A DNA stretch of 64,000 nt, from NCBI RefSeq assembly GCF_040812015.1, contig NZ_JBFNXJ010000014.1, positions 62,001 to 126,000 on the forward strand, in the 5' to 3' direction. The stretch comes from Chitinivorax sp. PXF-14. GTDB taxonomy: Bacteria; Pseudomonadota; Gammaproteobacteria; Burkholderiales; SCOH01. Below the pieces are notes generated by a model that was not told the DNA's origin, made no database searches, and was given only the letters and a program-made list of their open reading frames with translations. Both the position numbers and the translations under genes were made by a program. The first letter of the stretch is position 1. Each line of letters opens with the position of its first letter. Positions 32,190 to 40,924 of this stretch are shown one piece after another.

Positions 32190-32938
32190 TCAGCTCGTCC
32201 ATTTGCGGCCTGCGCGGCTTCTTTTGACTTTGGAAAGAGTTTCTTCAGTTGGGCCAAGTAGCGCGCCTCCCCCTGAGCGTCACCCAGCTGACGCTCAACT
32301 TGCGCTGCCAAAAACAGCCCTTCCGGATAAGGATCCACCACTTCAAACAGGCGCGAGAAATATGCCCGCGCCTCCAGATATTTTTTATCGTCGTAACTCA
32401 GCCGCGCCATACCAGCCAAGGCAGGGGGATAATCCGGCCGACGTTGCAGCGCGTCGGAAAAATCCGCTCTGGCTGACGCCAGATCCCCGCCTTGCACCCG
32501 GCATTCGGCAGCGGCCACCAGCGACTTTTCCGGCGTGCCATACAGAGGATTCCTGACCGCAGCCTCAAACCGCTTTACCCCATCACCGGTCCGACCGCGG
32601 CGGCAAAGGAATACGCCGTAGTTGTGATTGACGTCGGAATCATTGGGCGCCGCGGACAAGGCTCGCCGGAAGTAGTCCTCGGCGGTGCCATACTCCTTGA
32701 GCTCAGAATAGACCAAACCCAGCATATTCAAAGCCGGCGCGTATGACGAAACGGCCTGCAATGCCTGATTCGCCTCGTCGATCGACACCGCGAACTGACG
32801 CAGCAGATAATACTGTGCAGCCAGCTCCGTATGCAGGCTCGCGCTGCGAGTGGCCACCTCGTCGGCGACGGCCCCCGGTGGAGCGGCCAGCAAGGCGCCA
32901 ATCATTGCCGCCCACAGCCACCCCGTTTTTTTTGTCAT
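32186..32938 (-). CDS. pilW: Type IV pilus biogenesis protein PilW/PilF
   Basis: A 250-residue TPR protein. A cleavable signal peptide ([20 protein letters not shown], likely cut after AVA-D) precedes about six TPR-like repeats, among them a [20 protein letters not shown] segment, the [20 protein letters not shown] motif and [20 protein letters not shown]. The family helps secretin PilQ assemble and stabilises pili. Many homologues are lipoproteins; here no lipobox Cys is visible, so it may be periplasmic. Overlaps rlmN and rodZ by four bases each. Confidence 0.9.
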   Translation of the reverse strand: MTKKTGWLWAAMIGALLAAPPGAVADEVATRSASLHTELAAQYYLLRQFAVSIDEANQALQAVSSYAPALNMLGLVYSELKEYGTAEDYFRRALSAAPNDSDVNHNYGVFLCRRGRTGDGVKRFEAAVRNPLYGTPEKSLVAAAECRVQGGDLASARADFSDALQRRPDYPPALAGMARLSYDDKKYLEARAYFSRLFEVVDPYPEGLFLAAQVERQLGDAQGEARYLAQLKKLFPKSKEAAQAANGRAE

Positions 32939-34020
32939 GGTTTGATCTCCACCAACCGTCGGACCTGTCTCTTGGTCTTATCCTGAACTTGCCCCGCCAG
33001 CTGACCACAGGCCGCATCAATATCGTCACCGCGAGTCTTGCGGGTCGTCACGATATAACTGGCCTCGATCAGCGTATCACGGAAACGACGAATATTATCG
33101 TTCGACGATCTTTGATAGCCGGAGTTCGGGAATGGGTTGAAGGGGATCAAATTAAATTTACAAGGCACATCCTGCGTCAGCGCAATCAACTGCCTGGCGT
33201 GCTCGAGACTGTCGTTCACGCCATCCAGCATAACGTACTCGAACGTCACGAAATCGCGCGGCGCCATTTCCAGGTAACGCTGACAGGCGGCCATCAAGTC
33301 TTTGAGCGGGTACTTCTTGTTGATCGGAACGATCTCGTCGCGTAGCGCATCGTTAGGCGCATGCAGGCTCACAGCCAAGGCCACGGGACAAGCCTCGCGC
33401 AACCGGTCCATCGCGGGCACCAGCCCCGATGTGGACAGGGTTACGCGGCGGCGCGACAAACCATAGGCATGGTCGTCGAGCATGATGTTCAGCGCGGTGA
33501 CGACATTATCAAAATTGGCGAGGGGCTCGCCCATCCCCATCATCACTACATTGGAAATGATGCGGTCGCCCTTCGGGTCGCGCCCGAGCGATTTGTTGGC
33601 CCACCACAACTGGCCAACGATTTCGGCGACAGAGAGATTGCGGTTGAATCCCTGTCGCCCGGTGGAGCAGAACGTACACTCCAGCGCACAACCAACCTGG
33701 CTCGATATGCACAGCGTGCCTCGATCATCCTCGGGGATGAAGACCGTTTCGATACCATTACCGGTACCGACGTCCAGCAGCCACTTGCGCGTGCCATCCT
33801 CGGAAATCTGTCCGATCAGCTCGCGTGGCACCGCCACGCCAGCCTGCGCCTTGAGCTTTTCGCGCAAGGACTTGGCGATATCCGTCATCTCGTCGAAATC
33901 GGCGATGCCGAAGTGATGCATCCAGCGCATCACCTGCTTGGCACGAAACGGTTTTTCACCGATCTGCGCAAAGTAGGCAGTCAGGCCGGCGAGATCAAAA
34001 TCGAGCAGGTTGGTTTTCAT
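32935..34020 (-). CDS. rlmN: Dual-specificity RNA methyltransferase RlmN
   Basis: A 361-residue radical-SAM enzyme that methylates C2 of A2503 in 23S rRNA and A37 in certain tRNAs. The CxxxCxxC cluster motif is C111-C115-C118 in [20 protein letters not shown]. Further family motifs are [30 protein letters not shown], and the C-terminal [20 protein letters not shown] with its resolving Cys. It lies 26 bases after ndk and overlaps pilW. Confidence 0.98.
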   Translation of the reverse strand: MKTNLLDFDLAGLTAYFAQIGEKPFRAKQVMRWMHHFGIADFDEMTDIAKSLREKLKAQAGVAVPRELIGQISEDGTRKWLLDVGTGNGIETVFIPEDDRGTLCISSQVGCALECTFCSTGRQGFNRNLSVAEIVGQLWWANKSLGRDPKGDRIISNVVMMGMGEPLANFDNVVTALNIMLDDHAYGLSRRRVTLSTSGLVPAMDRLREACPVALAVSLHAPNDALRDEIVPINKKYPLKDLMAACQRYLEMAPRDFVTFEYVMLDGVNDSLEHARQLIALTQDVPCKFNLIPFNPFPNSGYQRSSNDNIRRFRDTLIEASYIVTTRKTRGDDIDAACGQLAGQVQDKTKRQVRRLVEIKP

Positions 34021-34046
34021 GCGACTACGACTACCAGCCCAGCCAA

Positions 34047-34472
34047 TTAACGGCCGTAAACTTCGGACGCGGCGAAGAAGTAGGCGATCTCGATAGCGGC
34101 GTTTTCAGCGCTGTCGGAACCGTGAACGGCGTTGGCATCGATGGAATCAGCAAAATCAGCACGGATGGTGCCCTTTTCGGCCTTTTTCGGGTCGGTTGCG
34201 CCCATCAGGTCACGATTCTTCAGAACAGCACCCTCGCCTTCGAGCGCCTGGATGACAACCGGGCCAGAGACCATGAAATCGACCAAATCCTTAAAGAAAG
34301 GACGTTCCTTGTGCACAGCGTAGAAGCCTTCGGCTTCAGCGCGCGACAGATGCTTCATCTTGGAAGCAACGATCTTCAGGCCGGCGTTTTCGAAACGAGT
34401 GTAGATCTGGCCGATCACATTCTTGGCAACCGCATCGGGTTTAATGATCGACAGTGTGCGTTCAACAGCCAT
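34047..34472 (-). CDS. ndk: Nucleoside diphosphate kinase
   Basis: A 141-residue enzyme transferring the gamma phosphate among NTPs and dNTPs through phosphohistidine. The start [20 protein letters not shown] is canonical with GGAG five bases upstream; a longer open frame to 34514 is rejected. The catalytic His is H117 in [20 protein letters not shown]. First gene of the long housekeeping run through rlmN. Confidence 0.98.
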   Translation of the reverse strand: MAVERTLSIIKPDAVAKNVIGQIYTRFENAGLKIVASKMKHLSRAEAEGFYAVHKERPFFKDLVDFMVSGPVVIQALEGEGAVLKNRDLMGATDPKKAEKGTIRADFADSIDANAVHGSDSAENAAIEIAYFFAASEVYGR

Positions 34473-34646
34473 GACATCTCCAATAAAATCAAAAAGAAAG
34501 AAAGCGAATTGCAAGTTTATTTTACGTTTGCAACCGAAGTGCTTATAAAATAAACGCGACCCAACATTTTAACACGGCTTGATCGCCCGCCCAAACCTTA
34601 TGCGGCGACTCGGAAACCGGACACAAAAACACAGGGAGAACAACGA

Positions 34647-35507
34647 ATGGCCGAAGACAAGCAGCCAGCCAGCCAGGACGCGCACGACGAGCAACAGGAG
34701 ATGAAGCGCCGACTGGTCAAGCGCATAGGCGTTGCCGTCGCCCTGATTGGCGGCGCCGCCCTACTGCTGCCGATCTTGGACAAGATCGATCTGAAACAGC
34801 TCACGGGAGCGAAGACCTCGGTCGTCATCGAGCCCCCCACACAACCAATCACGGCCAACAAACCGGTACAACCCGAACCGCCCCCCCCCTCAAAACCAAG
34901 CACAAGCGACGCAAAACCGGCTGACGACCAGGGCAAGCCCGCGACGGAGCCCCCCGCCCCGGAGAAACCGGCGGAACCCGCACAATCCAATCAAGGCAAG
35001 CCCACCAACACCAAGGCTGCCGAGCCCTCCCCGGAAAAACCCACCACTCCGCCCCCCCCCAAGGTCGAGGCGCAGCCGAGCCTACCCAAACCGCAGCCAT
35101 TGCCGCCCAAACTTGCCACGCACCCGGCAGAACCAGAGATTGCCCCTCCAAAGGCAGCGGCACCTACACCACTTTCCACACCGACGGTTGCTGCAGCACA
35201 GACTGCAGCGCCCCCCAAGGCTGCCGCCGAACCCAAAGTTACGCCTGCCGCCCCACTCACACCACCAGCCAAACCTCGAATAGCCACGGTACCGGCCTAT
35301 GCCGTACAAGTCGGTATTTTCGCCAACTACGACAACGCAAAAGCCCTGACTGAACGCCTGGTTGCCAGCGGCATTCCCGCCCACATGGAGACCAAGGTGC
35401 AGGTCGGCCCCTTCCGCAACAAGGTAGAAGCAGATCAGGCCATGGACAAAATCAAGGCACTCGGCATCAAGGCCGTCATCGTGCCGCAAACCCAGACCGC
35501 AAATTAA
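34647..35507 (+). CDS. SPOR-domain membrane protein with Pro/Lys-rich linker
   Basis: A 286-residue bitopic protein. It has an acidic cytoplasmic N-terminus, a TM helix at about 27-45 (RIGVAVALIGGAALLLPIL), a Pro/Ala/Lys-rich periplasmic linker at about 55-210, and a C-terminal SPOR domain at about 215-283 (VPAYAVQVGIFANYDNAKAL with the nearby KVQVGPFRNKVEADQAMDKI). SPOR domains bind denuded septal glycan, so a DedD/FtsN-like division role is likely. AGGGAG lies eight bases upstream of the ATG. The linker is encoded with two runs of nine C (34881-34889 and 35052-35060), which are slippage-prone. It is transcribed opposite to ndk. Confidence 0.88.
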   Translation: MAEDKQPASQDAHDEQQEMKRRLVKRIGVAVALIGGAALLLPILDKIDLKQLTGAKTSVVIEPPTQPITANKPVQPEPPPPSKPSTSDAKPADDQGKPATEPPAPEKPAEPAQSNQGKPTNTKAAEPSPEKPTTPPPPKVEAQPSLPKPQPLPPKLATHPAEPEIAPPKAAAPTPLSTPTVAAAQTAAPPKAAAEPKVTPAAPLTPPAKPRIATVPAYAVQVGIFANYDNAKALTERLVASGIPAHMETKVQVGPFRNKVEADQAMDKIKALGIKAVIVPQTQTAN

Positions 35508-35531
35508 GCCAACAGGAATAGGCAGGACAAC

Positions 35532-35560
35532 AAAAAACCCGGCACCAGGCCGGGTTTTTT
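35532..35560. terminator. Bidirectional terminator between the SPOR gene and rpsT
   Basis: A 12-bp perfect inverted repeat (35532-35543 with 35549-35560) with A6 on one side and T6 on the other. It works for both convergent genes and sits 25 bases after the SPOR stop and 19 after the rpsT stop. Confidence 0.95.
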
Positions 35561-35578
35561 GCTGAAAACCTGAAGAAC

Positions 35579-35842
35579 TCAGGCCATTGCCTTGATGGCA
35601 GCAGCCAGACGACTCTTATGACGAGCAGCCTTGTTCTTGTGGAAAATCTTCTTGTCCGCGATGCGGTCAATGATGCCAACAGATTCTTGGAACTGTTGTT
35701 GGGCAGCGGACTTGTCGCCACCTTCGATTGCCTTCAGAACCTTCTTGATCGCGGTGCGGAAAGCGGAACGCTGGCTGGCATTGCGCTCGCGCGCGCTATC
35801 AGCTTGGCGAGCACGCTTGCGGGCTTGTGCACTGTTTGCCAT
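35579..35842 (-). CDS. rpsT: 30S ribosomal protein S20
   Basis: An 87-residue, strongly basic protein with the S20 pattern: [20 protein letters not shown], then [20 protein letters not shown], and [20 protein letters not shown] at the end. It binds 16S rRNA early in 30S assembly. GGAG lies ten bases before the ATG. A longer frame to 36073 would run into the divergent murJ and is rejected. rpsT-murJ is a common divergent neighbour pair. Confidence 0.98.
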   Translation of the reverse strand: MANSAQARKRARQADSARERNASQRSAFRTAIKKVLKAIEGGDKSAAQQQFQESVGIIDRIADKKIFHKNKAARHKSRLAAAIKAMA

Positions 35843-35885
35843 GCTACATCGACTCCTTGGAATAGGGCTTTTACGAAAACGGTGG

Positions 35886-35914
35886 ATCATACGCCGACCC
35901 ACCCGACAATGCAA
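35886..35914 (-). promoter_or_regulatory. Sigma-70 promoter for rpsT
   Basis: On the minus strand: -35 TTGCAT (35914-35909), 17-bp spacer, -10 TATGAT (35891-35886). Predicted start about 35879, 37 bases before the ATG. The -10 region ATACGCC is mirrored by GGCGTAT at 35928-35934, near the expected -10 region of the divergent murJ gene. Confidence 0.7.
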
Positions 35915-35960
35915 GAAAGGCGTATCATACTCGGCTGCTTTAAGTTCAGCCGCCAACATT

Positions 35961-37499
35961 ATGAATCTATTGAAAGCCTTGACCACGGTCAGCGGCATGA
36001 CCCTGGTCTCGCGCATTCTAGGCTTTGCTCGAGAAGCCTTCATTTCCCACGCATTCGGGGCCGGCATTGCCACCGATGCCTTTTATACCGCGTTCAAGCT
36101 CCCCAACCTGTTGCGGCGCGTATTTGCCGAAGGCGCATTTTCCCAGGCCTTTGTCCCCGTGCTGGCCGACTACAAGGCCAATCGCAGCCACGATGAGGTA
36201 CGCGGCCTGCTCGACAGGGTGACGGGCACATTGGCGCTCGCCTTGGCGATCATTACCCTCCTGGGCATGCTCGCCGCGCCTGCCGTCATCTATGTCACGG
36301 CGCCGGGCTTCTATAAGGATGCAGACAAGTTCACCATGGCCTGCGACATGCTGCGGGTGACCTTTCCTTATATCCTGTTCATTTCGCTGTCCTCATTGGC
36401 GGGCAGCATATTGAATACCTACAACCGCTTTTCGATCCCCGCCTTCACGCCGACGCTGCTCAACATATCGCTGATCATATTCGCGGCCTGGCTCGCCCCC
36501 TACTTCAACCCGCCGGGCATGGCGCTGGCCTGGGGCGTATTTGTCGGCGGCGTGGCGCAGCTATTCTTCCAGCTTCCCCATCTGCGGCAACTGGGCCTGT
36601 TTCCACGCCCCACCCTGGCGCTGCGGGATGAGGCCGTGCGCCGTATCCTGAAGAAGATGGGGCCGGCGATACTCGGTGTATCGGTGGCGCAGGTCAGCCT
36701 GATCATCAACACGATGTTCGCGTCGCTACTGCCGACCGGCAGCATCTCCTGGATGAACTTCGCGGATCGGCTCATGGAGTTTCCAACCGGCGTGCTCGGT
36801 GTGGCGCTTGGCACTATCCTGCTGCCCAGCCTGTCGCGCCATCACGCAAATGCCAATACCACCGAGTACAGCAAGCTTCTTGACTGGGGCCTGCGCTTGT
36901 GCCTGCTGCTCGCCCTGCCGGCAACGGCCGCGCTGGCGGTGCTGTCCGAGCCGCTGATTGGCACGCTGTTCGTGCACGGCAAATTCACTGCGCATGACAT
37001 GCTGATGACGCAACGCGCGCTGATCGCCTACGCCGTCGGCCTGCTCGGGCTCATCTCCATCAAGATTCTGGCGCCAGGCTTCTATGCTCGCGGCGACACG
37101 CGCACCCCGGTCAAGATCGGCATGATCACGCTGGGGCTGACGCAACTGATGAACCTTGTTTTCATCGAGCCGCTGCAGCACGCCGGGCTGGCCTTGTCGA
37201 TAGGCCTGGCATCCTGCATCAACGCCTGGCTATTGCTGCATAAATCCCGCAAGCAGGGGTTTTACCAACCGCAACCGGGGTGGTATCGCTATCTCGGGCA
37301 AATCTGCCTGGCCACCATCCTGATGTCGGCGGCCTGCGCCTATGCGGCACAGGCGATCGGCGGCTGGACCTCGGCCCCCACACTGCTGCGGGCAAGCCAG
37401 TTGCTGCTCGTGGTGCTGCTTGGGGCGGGTGTTTACTTTGCCACCTTGTTCACACTCGGTGTCCGCCCGCACCACTTCGCCCGGCGAGAGGCGCACTGA
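35961..37499 (+). CDS. murJ: Lipid II flippase MurJ
   Basis: A 512-residue polytopic membrane protein (about 14 helices) that moves lipid II across the inner membrane. N-terminal signature [20 protein letters not shown], then [34 protein letters not shown] and the RxxFPY-type motif [20 protein letters not shown]. The family length and N-terminus fix the ATG at 35961; an in-frame open region upstream to 35631 is antisense to rpsT and rejected. There is no strong ribosome site before the ATG. Confidence 0.97.
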   Translation: MNLLKALTTVSGMTLVSRILGFAREAFISHAFGAGIATDAFYTAFKLPNLLRRVFAEGAFSQAFVPVLADYKANRSHDEVRGLLDRVTGTLALALAIITLLGMLAAPAVIYVTAPGFYKDADKFTMACDMLRVTFPYILFISLSSLAGSILNTYNRFSIPAFTPTLLNISLIIFAAWLAPYFNPPGMALAWGVFVGGVAQLFFQLPHLRQLGLFPRPTLALRDEAVRRILKKMGPAILGVSVAQVSLIINTMFASLLPTGSISWMNFADRLMEFPTGVLGVALGTILLPSLSRHHANANTTEYSKLLDWGLRLCLLLALPATAALAVLSEPLIGTLFVHGKFTAHDMLMTQRALIAYAVGLLGLISIKILAPGFYARGDTRTPVKIGMITLGLTQLMNLVFIEPLQHAGLALSIGLASCINAWLLLHKSRKQGFYQPQPGWYRYLGQICLATILMSAACAYAAQAIGGWTSAPTLLRASQLLLVVLLGAGVYFATLFTLGVRPHHFARREAH

Positions 37500-37510
37500 C
37501 GCGTCGATGC

Positions 37511-37537
37511 AAAAATGGCGGCCTGGCCGCCATTTTT
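37511..37537. terminator. Bidirectional terminator between murJ and the M14 peptidase gene
   Basis: An 11-bp perfect stem (37511-37521 with 37527-37537) with A5/T5 flanks and five-base loop, placed 12 bases after murJ and 15 bases after the end of the convergent peptidase gene. Confidence 0.92.
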
Positions 37538-37551
37538 CCTTACACGACCAT

Positions 37552-38679
37552 TCAACGCAGTTGGTCGATCACGCCAAAGATCGGCTGGAGCACGCTCGCA
37601 CCAAGTTTGCGACTACGCTCGCCGCTCCAGCCATACTCCTCATCAGGCAGATTGGCGTTGTCCTTGAACGGCATCTCGATCGTGTAGGCCAGACAATCAA
37701 AATGCTGGCCGACATAATTGGTCGCCAAGGTCAGATTGGCCTCGCCGGGCTTATCCTTCTCATAACCCTGCTGATCCTGAAAATCCGGGTTGGATTGCAG
37801 CCAGTATTGCTTGAAGGCATTTTCGAGCTGCATCAGCCGTGGGCTGTAGTTGGGGTTGCCCTCGCAGCCAGCCACGAAGACATAAGGCAGCGCCTCATCT
37901 CCGTGCGCATCGAGGAACAGGTCGACGCCGGTCTCATGCATCTTTTGCCTGACCAGATAAACCTCGGGGCTGAATTCCAGCGACGGTGTCATCCACTCGC
38001 GATTCAGGTTGGCGCCGGCCGCGTTGGTGCGCAGATTGCCACGGGCGGAACCATCCGGATTGATATTGGGCACGATATAGAAGGTCGCCTTGGCCAGCAG
38101 GCTACGCGACACGGCGTCGTCTTCATCGAGCAGACGCTCCAGCAGGCCCTCGATGAACCACTCCGCCATGGTTTCACCCGGATGCTGGCGAGCGGTGACC
38201 CAGATCTTGCGCTTGGCCGGATCGCCATCGCCCAGCACCAGCAAATCGAGGTCGCGCCCATCGACCGTGGCGCCCAGTCGCTCGACCTCGCACCAGGCTG
38301 ACTCGCAGGCCATGCCGATCAGGTCCAGATGCCGCTCGCTCGAATAGGGCTCGAAATAGGCATAGTAGACGCTATTGCTTTGCGGGCAGTGCTCGATCGT
38401 CAGTTCCTTGCCGTCAAAACTGGTTGGCACACGAAACCAGTGTTTTCTGTCGTAGGAAGCAACTGCACGGTAGTCCTCCCAGCCTTTGACGTACGAGGTT
38501 TCCCCCGCATTGAGGAAGCGGATGCGGCAGTTTTCGCCGGCAGCCCCCTGCAGGCGGAAGTGAAACCACTGCAGGAAGTCGGATTGGGAGTCTTTGCGGA
38601 TCTTGAGCTGGATGTCGTCAGCGCGTTCCAGGCTGACGATGTCGACACTACCGGAGTCGAATGCGGTGCTGATATTCAT
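37552..38679 (-). CDS. Cytosolic M14-family zinc carboxypeptidase (CCP/Nna1-like)
   Basis: A 375-residue protein with no signal peptide. It has an N-terminal beta-sandwich of about 120 residues (DFLQWFHFRLQGAAGENCRI), as in cytosolic carboxypeptidases, then an M14 catalytic domain. Zinc ligands are H166 and E169 in ARQHPGETMAEW and H259 in DAHGDE; the catalytic Glu is E335 in AYTIEMPF. NREW at about 226-229 holds the substrate-carboxylate Asn/Arg. Eukaryotic relatives remove glutamates from tubulin tails; the bacterial substrate is unknown. Monocistronic. Confidence 0.88.
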   Translation of the reverse strand: MNISTAFDSGSVDIVSLERADDIQLKIRKDSQSDFLQWFHFRLQGAAGENCRIRFLNAGETSYVKGWEDYRAVASYDRKHWFRVPTSFDGKELTIEHCPQSNSVYYAYFEPYSSERHLDLIGMACESAWCEVERLGATVDGRDLDLLVLGDGDPAKRKIWVTARQHPGETMAEWFIEGLLERLLDEDDAVSRSLLAKATFYIVPNINPDGSARGNLRTNAAGANLNREWMTPSLEFSPEVYLVRQKMHETGVDLFLDAHGDEALPYVFVAGCEGNPNYSPRLMQLENAFKQYWLQSNPDFQDQQGYEKDKPGEANLTLATNYVGQHFDCLAYTIEMPFKDNANLPDEEYGWSGERSRKLGASVLQPIFGVIDQLR

Positions 38680-38842
38680 GCGGAAGTCCTAAGCTGGCGC
38701 CGGCAAATGCCGGCCATGCGCGGATTATAGGCGCGGCCAGGCTGCACGCAAACGAGCACCGGGAGAGAACCAGACAGTGAGCACCAGCGGAGGGGGATTC
38801 AGCAGCACCGAGTCGGGCGGCTTGAAACGACAACAAAAAAGT

Positions 38843-38860
38843 GGGCGGCCAAGGCCGCCC
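38843..38860 (-). terminator. Terminator of the small Cys4 protein gene
   Basis: Perfect 8-bp GC stem (38843-38850 with 38853-38860), two-base loop (four if the closing pairs open), followed on the minus strand by ACTTTTTTG. It lies about 75 bases after the stop of the 58-residue ORF and nothing else upstream on that strand would need it. Confidence 0.8.
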
Positions 38861-38933
38861 CAAGGGATCGAGGTAAGACTGCTAAAACAACAACAACGAA
38901 CTACCAACAACAAACCACTACAACAAACCGATA

Positions 38934-39110
38934 TCAAGCACGCATGATGGCGTTGGCACGCGCCAACATCAGCGTCTGGACACGCCAGCAACGCACGCAA
39001 AAGCGGCTGGCAGAATTCTGGTGGTGCAACTCGCCGCATTCGGCGCAAGCAATGCGCGGATCGTGTGCGGCACGCGGCTCAGCAGCGGCCAATGGCTGAA
39101 AATTTGTCAT
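38934..39110 (-). CDS. Small Cys4 (zinc-ribbon-like) protein, 58 residues, uncharacterised
   Basis: The frame encodes 58 residues. Its core is CAECGELHHQNSASRFCVRC: two Cys-x2-Cys knuckles (C22, C25, C38, C41) separated by 12 residues, the spacing of a treble-clef or ribbon zinc site. The rest is an Ala-rich N-terminus and a basic Ala/Arg/Met C-terminus. An AGGGAG ribosome site precedes the ATG by nine bases, and a strong terminator follows, so it looks like a real monocistronic gene. I do not recognise the family; nucleic-acid or protein binding is only a guess from the zinc site. Confidence 0.62.
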   Translation of the reverse strand: MTNFQPLAAAEPRAAHDPRIACAECGELHHQNSASRFCVRCWRVQTLMLARANAIMRA

Positions 39111-39568
39111 GAATTTGTTCTCCCTAAAGCTTCCACAACGAGCATTGTGAAAACACTGATGCCGATAAACGGGGGCATCGCTCCAAACCTAATAAACTGG
39201 CTTGTCCCGGCGGGGTCGCCGGATCGTGCGCTGCTGCAGGGTGCTGCTAGCAGGCTTTAAGGCGCGTCATGGGTGGTGACGGGGTGATGTTGCTTGAAGC
39301 AACCGGCCTGATTTGACGGGCCAACACGGACAACCGGATGTCGGTCGTTGTGCGTGTTCGTATTCTACGCAATCTTGCCCACTTGGCAATAGAGAAAAAC
39401 AACAAATTGGCAGATATTTTTTGCTTCGCACCAATTTAATGCGACGGGGGAGCCCATCAAGCCCTTCAAGGGTATTTTATTGCTGAAACACACCCATAAG
39501 AAAGCAATGATTGCGCCACCAGCGGCGGCGGCAATCATTGCATTGCTCAAAACAGCCGCATCAATATT
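39111..39568. other. AT-rich intergenic region without recognised genes
   Basis: About 460 bases with lower GC than the surroundings. A 61-codon minus-strand frame (39365-39550) with a hydrophobic start exists but begins at TTG without a ribosome site and is not called. The leader and promoter of the Cys4 gene must lie near 39111-39260, but I see no convincing -35/-10 pair. Confidence 0.4.
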
Positions 39569-40606
39569 TTAAAGAAATGCCTGTTCGACGCGGGAACGAG
39601 CATCGGCAGCCTCGTTTACGATGCGCTGCATCAATTCCGCTACGCCAGGCACGTCGTCGATCAACCCCTGGACCTGGCCGATCATCTGCACGCCGGTCTG
39701 CAGATTGCCCTGCTCCGTCGCCAGCTTGAACCGCGGTGTGGCTGCGCCGAAATAGGCGATCTGCAGCATCAGTGCCGGCCCCTTGAGCAAGGTGCCCAGC
39801 AGCAGCTTCGGTAGCGGCACCTTCATGCCGCGCGCCACCGTCAGCGAGGTGAACAGCGCCTTGAACAGCCCCATGGGCTTTTTCATCATGCGCTCGGTCA
39901 CCGGCGTCTTCATCACCCGGCAGTGGATGCCGTCGAAATTCTTCGAATAGAGGGTATCGGCCACACGCTTCTGGGCAATCACCTGCTTGGTATTGGCATG
40001 CAGCGGGCTCTCCTGTGTCATGGCAAAGCGCGTCCCCATCGCGACGGCCTCGGCGCCCAGCGCCAGCGCCGCCAGCAAGCCGCCCCCCGTGCCAAAACCA
40101 CCGGTACCGATCACGGGGATCTTGACGGCCTTGGCGACAGCGGGCACCAGCACCAGCGACGTCACCTCGCCGCCGTGCGCCGCAGCCTCATGCCCGGTAA
40201 CGAGCAAGGCGTCGCAACCAATGCGCTCGGCAGCCTTGGCGTGCTTTTCGGTGACGACGGTGGCAATCACCTTGCCGCCATAGGCATGGGCACGCTGCAC
40301 GATCCAGTCGCCCTTGCCCAGCGAGAAATTGATGACAGGGACTTTCTCTTCCAGCGCGACTTCGGCGTTTTCCTTGGCACCCGGCATCATCAGGGTGCAG
40401 CCGATGCCGAACGGCTTGTCGGTCAGTGTGCGGATACGACGGATGGCGTCACGCGTCTGATCGGCAGTCAACGGCCCTGTCGCCAGGATGCCAAGCCCAC
40501 CGGCATTGGCGACGGCGGCGACCAGCTCGGGTATGGCGATCCAGCTCATGCCGGGGCAAACGACCGGATGCTCAATGCCAAACAGTTCGGTGAATCGGGT
40601 TTTCAT
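39569..40606 (-). CDS. Nitronate monooxygenase-like FMN enzyme
   Basis: A 345-residue FMN-dependent TIM-barrel protein of the nitronate monooxygenase / 2-nitropropane dioxygenase family. Typical segments are HPVVCPGMSWIAIPELVAAV at the start, the motif VTGHEAAAHGGEV with the usual active-site His, PVIGTGGFGTGGGLLAALAL (phosphate binding) and GAEAVAMGTRFAMTQESPLH. Family members oxidise propionate-3-nitronate or related toxins; others are enoyl-ACP reductase-like (FabK) or of unknown role. Substrate not assigned. The sRNA candidate lies divergently upstream. Confidence 0.82.
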   Translation of the reverse strand: MKTRFTELFGIEHPVVCPGMSWIAIPELVAAVANAGGLGILATGPLTADQTRDAIRRIRTLTDKPFGIGCTLMMPGAKENAEVALEEKVPVINFSLGKGDWIVQRAHAYGGKVIATVVTEKHAKAAERIGCDALLVTGHEAAAHGGEVTSLVLVPAVAKAVKIPVIGTGGFGTGGGLLAALALGAEAVAMGTRFAMTQESPLHANTKQVIAQKRVADTLYSKNFDGIHCRVMKTPVTERMMKKPMGLFKALFTSLTVARGMKVPLPKLLLGTLLKGPALMLQIAYFGAATPRFKLATEQGNLQTGVQMIGQVQGLIDDVPGVAELMQRIVNEAADARSRVEQAFL

Positions 40607-40702
40607 CGGGATGTCGTCCAGGTTGCGAACCTTGAGTTTAGAACAAACAAGCGTTTGATTGAATATCTGCGATAGCGCAGGGCCTGGTGGTGGCAGCCCA
40701 GC

Positions 40703-40740
40703 TTTACAGACTGTTACAAAGCCTTACATGGGCTTAACAG
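40703..40740 (+). promoter_or_regulatory. Four 10-bp-phased TTACA-type direct repeats (putative response-regulator site)
   Basis: TTACA begins at 40704, 40714 and 40724, and the variant TTAAC at 40734: four copies at exactly 10-bp spacing on one face of the helix. Tandem half-sites of this sort (OmpR-like GTTACA, RstA-like) are bound by winged-helix response regulators of the OmpR family. The array ends where the -35 of the following -10 (TAGAAT, 40761-40766) would be, the normal place for an activator that replaces the -35. Confidence 0.6.
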
Positions 40741-40760
40741 ACGAGGCAGGCAGGCGCCGA

Positions 40761-40766
40761 TAGAAT
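40761..40766 (+). promoter_or_regulatory. -10 element of the candidate small RNA promoter
   Basis: TAGAAT, five of six matches to TATAAT. No -35 consensus lies 16-18 bp upstream; instead the phased TTACA repeats end there. Predicted transcription start is about 40773. Confidence 0.45.
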
Positions 40767-40772
40767 GCAACA

Positions 40773-40875
40773 CATCGGTTGGGCCTAAGCCGTCCCGGCC
40801 GATTGAAGTATCTCCCTCCGTTGTTGTAACCTCTTCAAGGTACAAATTCGAGGCGCCGCGTGCGCCTCTTTTTTT
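40773..40875 (+). ncRNA. Candidate Hfq-type small RNA, about 100 nt
   Basis: No ORF with a ribosome site is present. After the predicted start there is a stem-loop (ATCGG 40774-40778 with CCGAT 40799-40803, plus GGG/CCC inside). A single-stranded pyrimidine/U-rich stretch follows, containing CTCCCTCCG, then a small hairpin (40829-40832 with 40838-40841), and then the terminator stem 40850-40856/40862-40868 with seven U. A self-standing, well-terminated transcript with a regulated-looking promoter fits a trans-acting small RNA. I do not match it to a known family. Confidence 0.55.
40850..40875 (+). terminator. Strong rho-independent terminator of the candidate small RNA
   Basis: Perfect 7-bp GC-rich stem (40850-40856 with 40862-40868), five-base loop, then seven T on the plus strand. 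No plus-strand protein gene lies upstream that it could serve. Confidence 0.88.
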
Positions 40876-40924
40876 GCTCCGGGGTGATGTAGCCAAAGCC
40901 AGGCGGCACCCTGGGGGGCACTAG

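Noticed and set aside
35631-35960. In-frame N-terminal extension of murJ
   Set aside because: Antisense to rpsT; MurJ proteins start at [12 protein letters not shown] and are about 512 residues long.
39365-39550. 61-codon minus-strand frame with a hydrophobic N-terminus
   Set aside because: Starts at TTG, has no ribosome site and no recognised family; probably chance in AT-rich DNA.
40703-40740. Pho box reading of the TTACA repeats
   Set aside because: PhoB repeats are 11 bp apart with CTGTCAT-like halves; here the period is exactly 10 bp and the match to CTGTCAT is poor, so an OmpR-like site is preferred.
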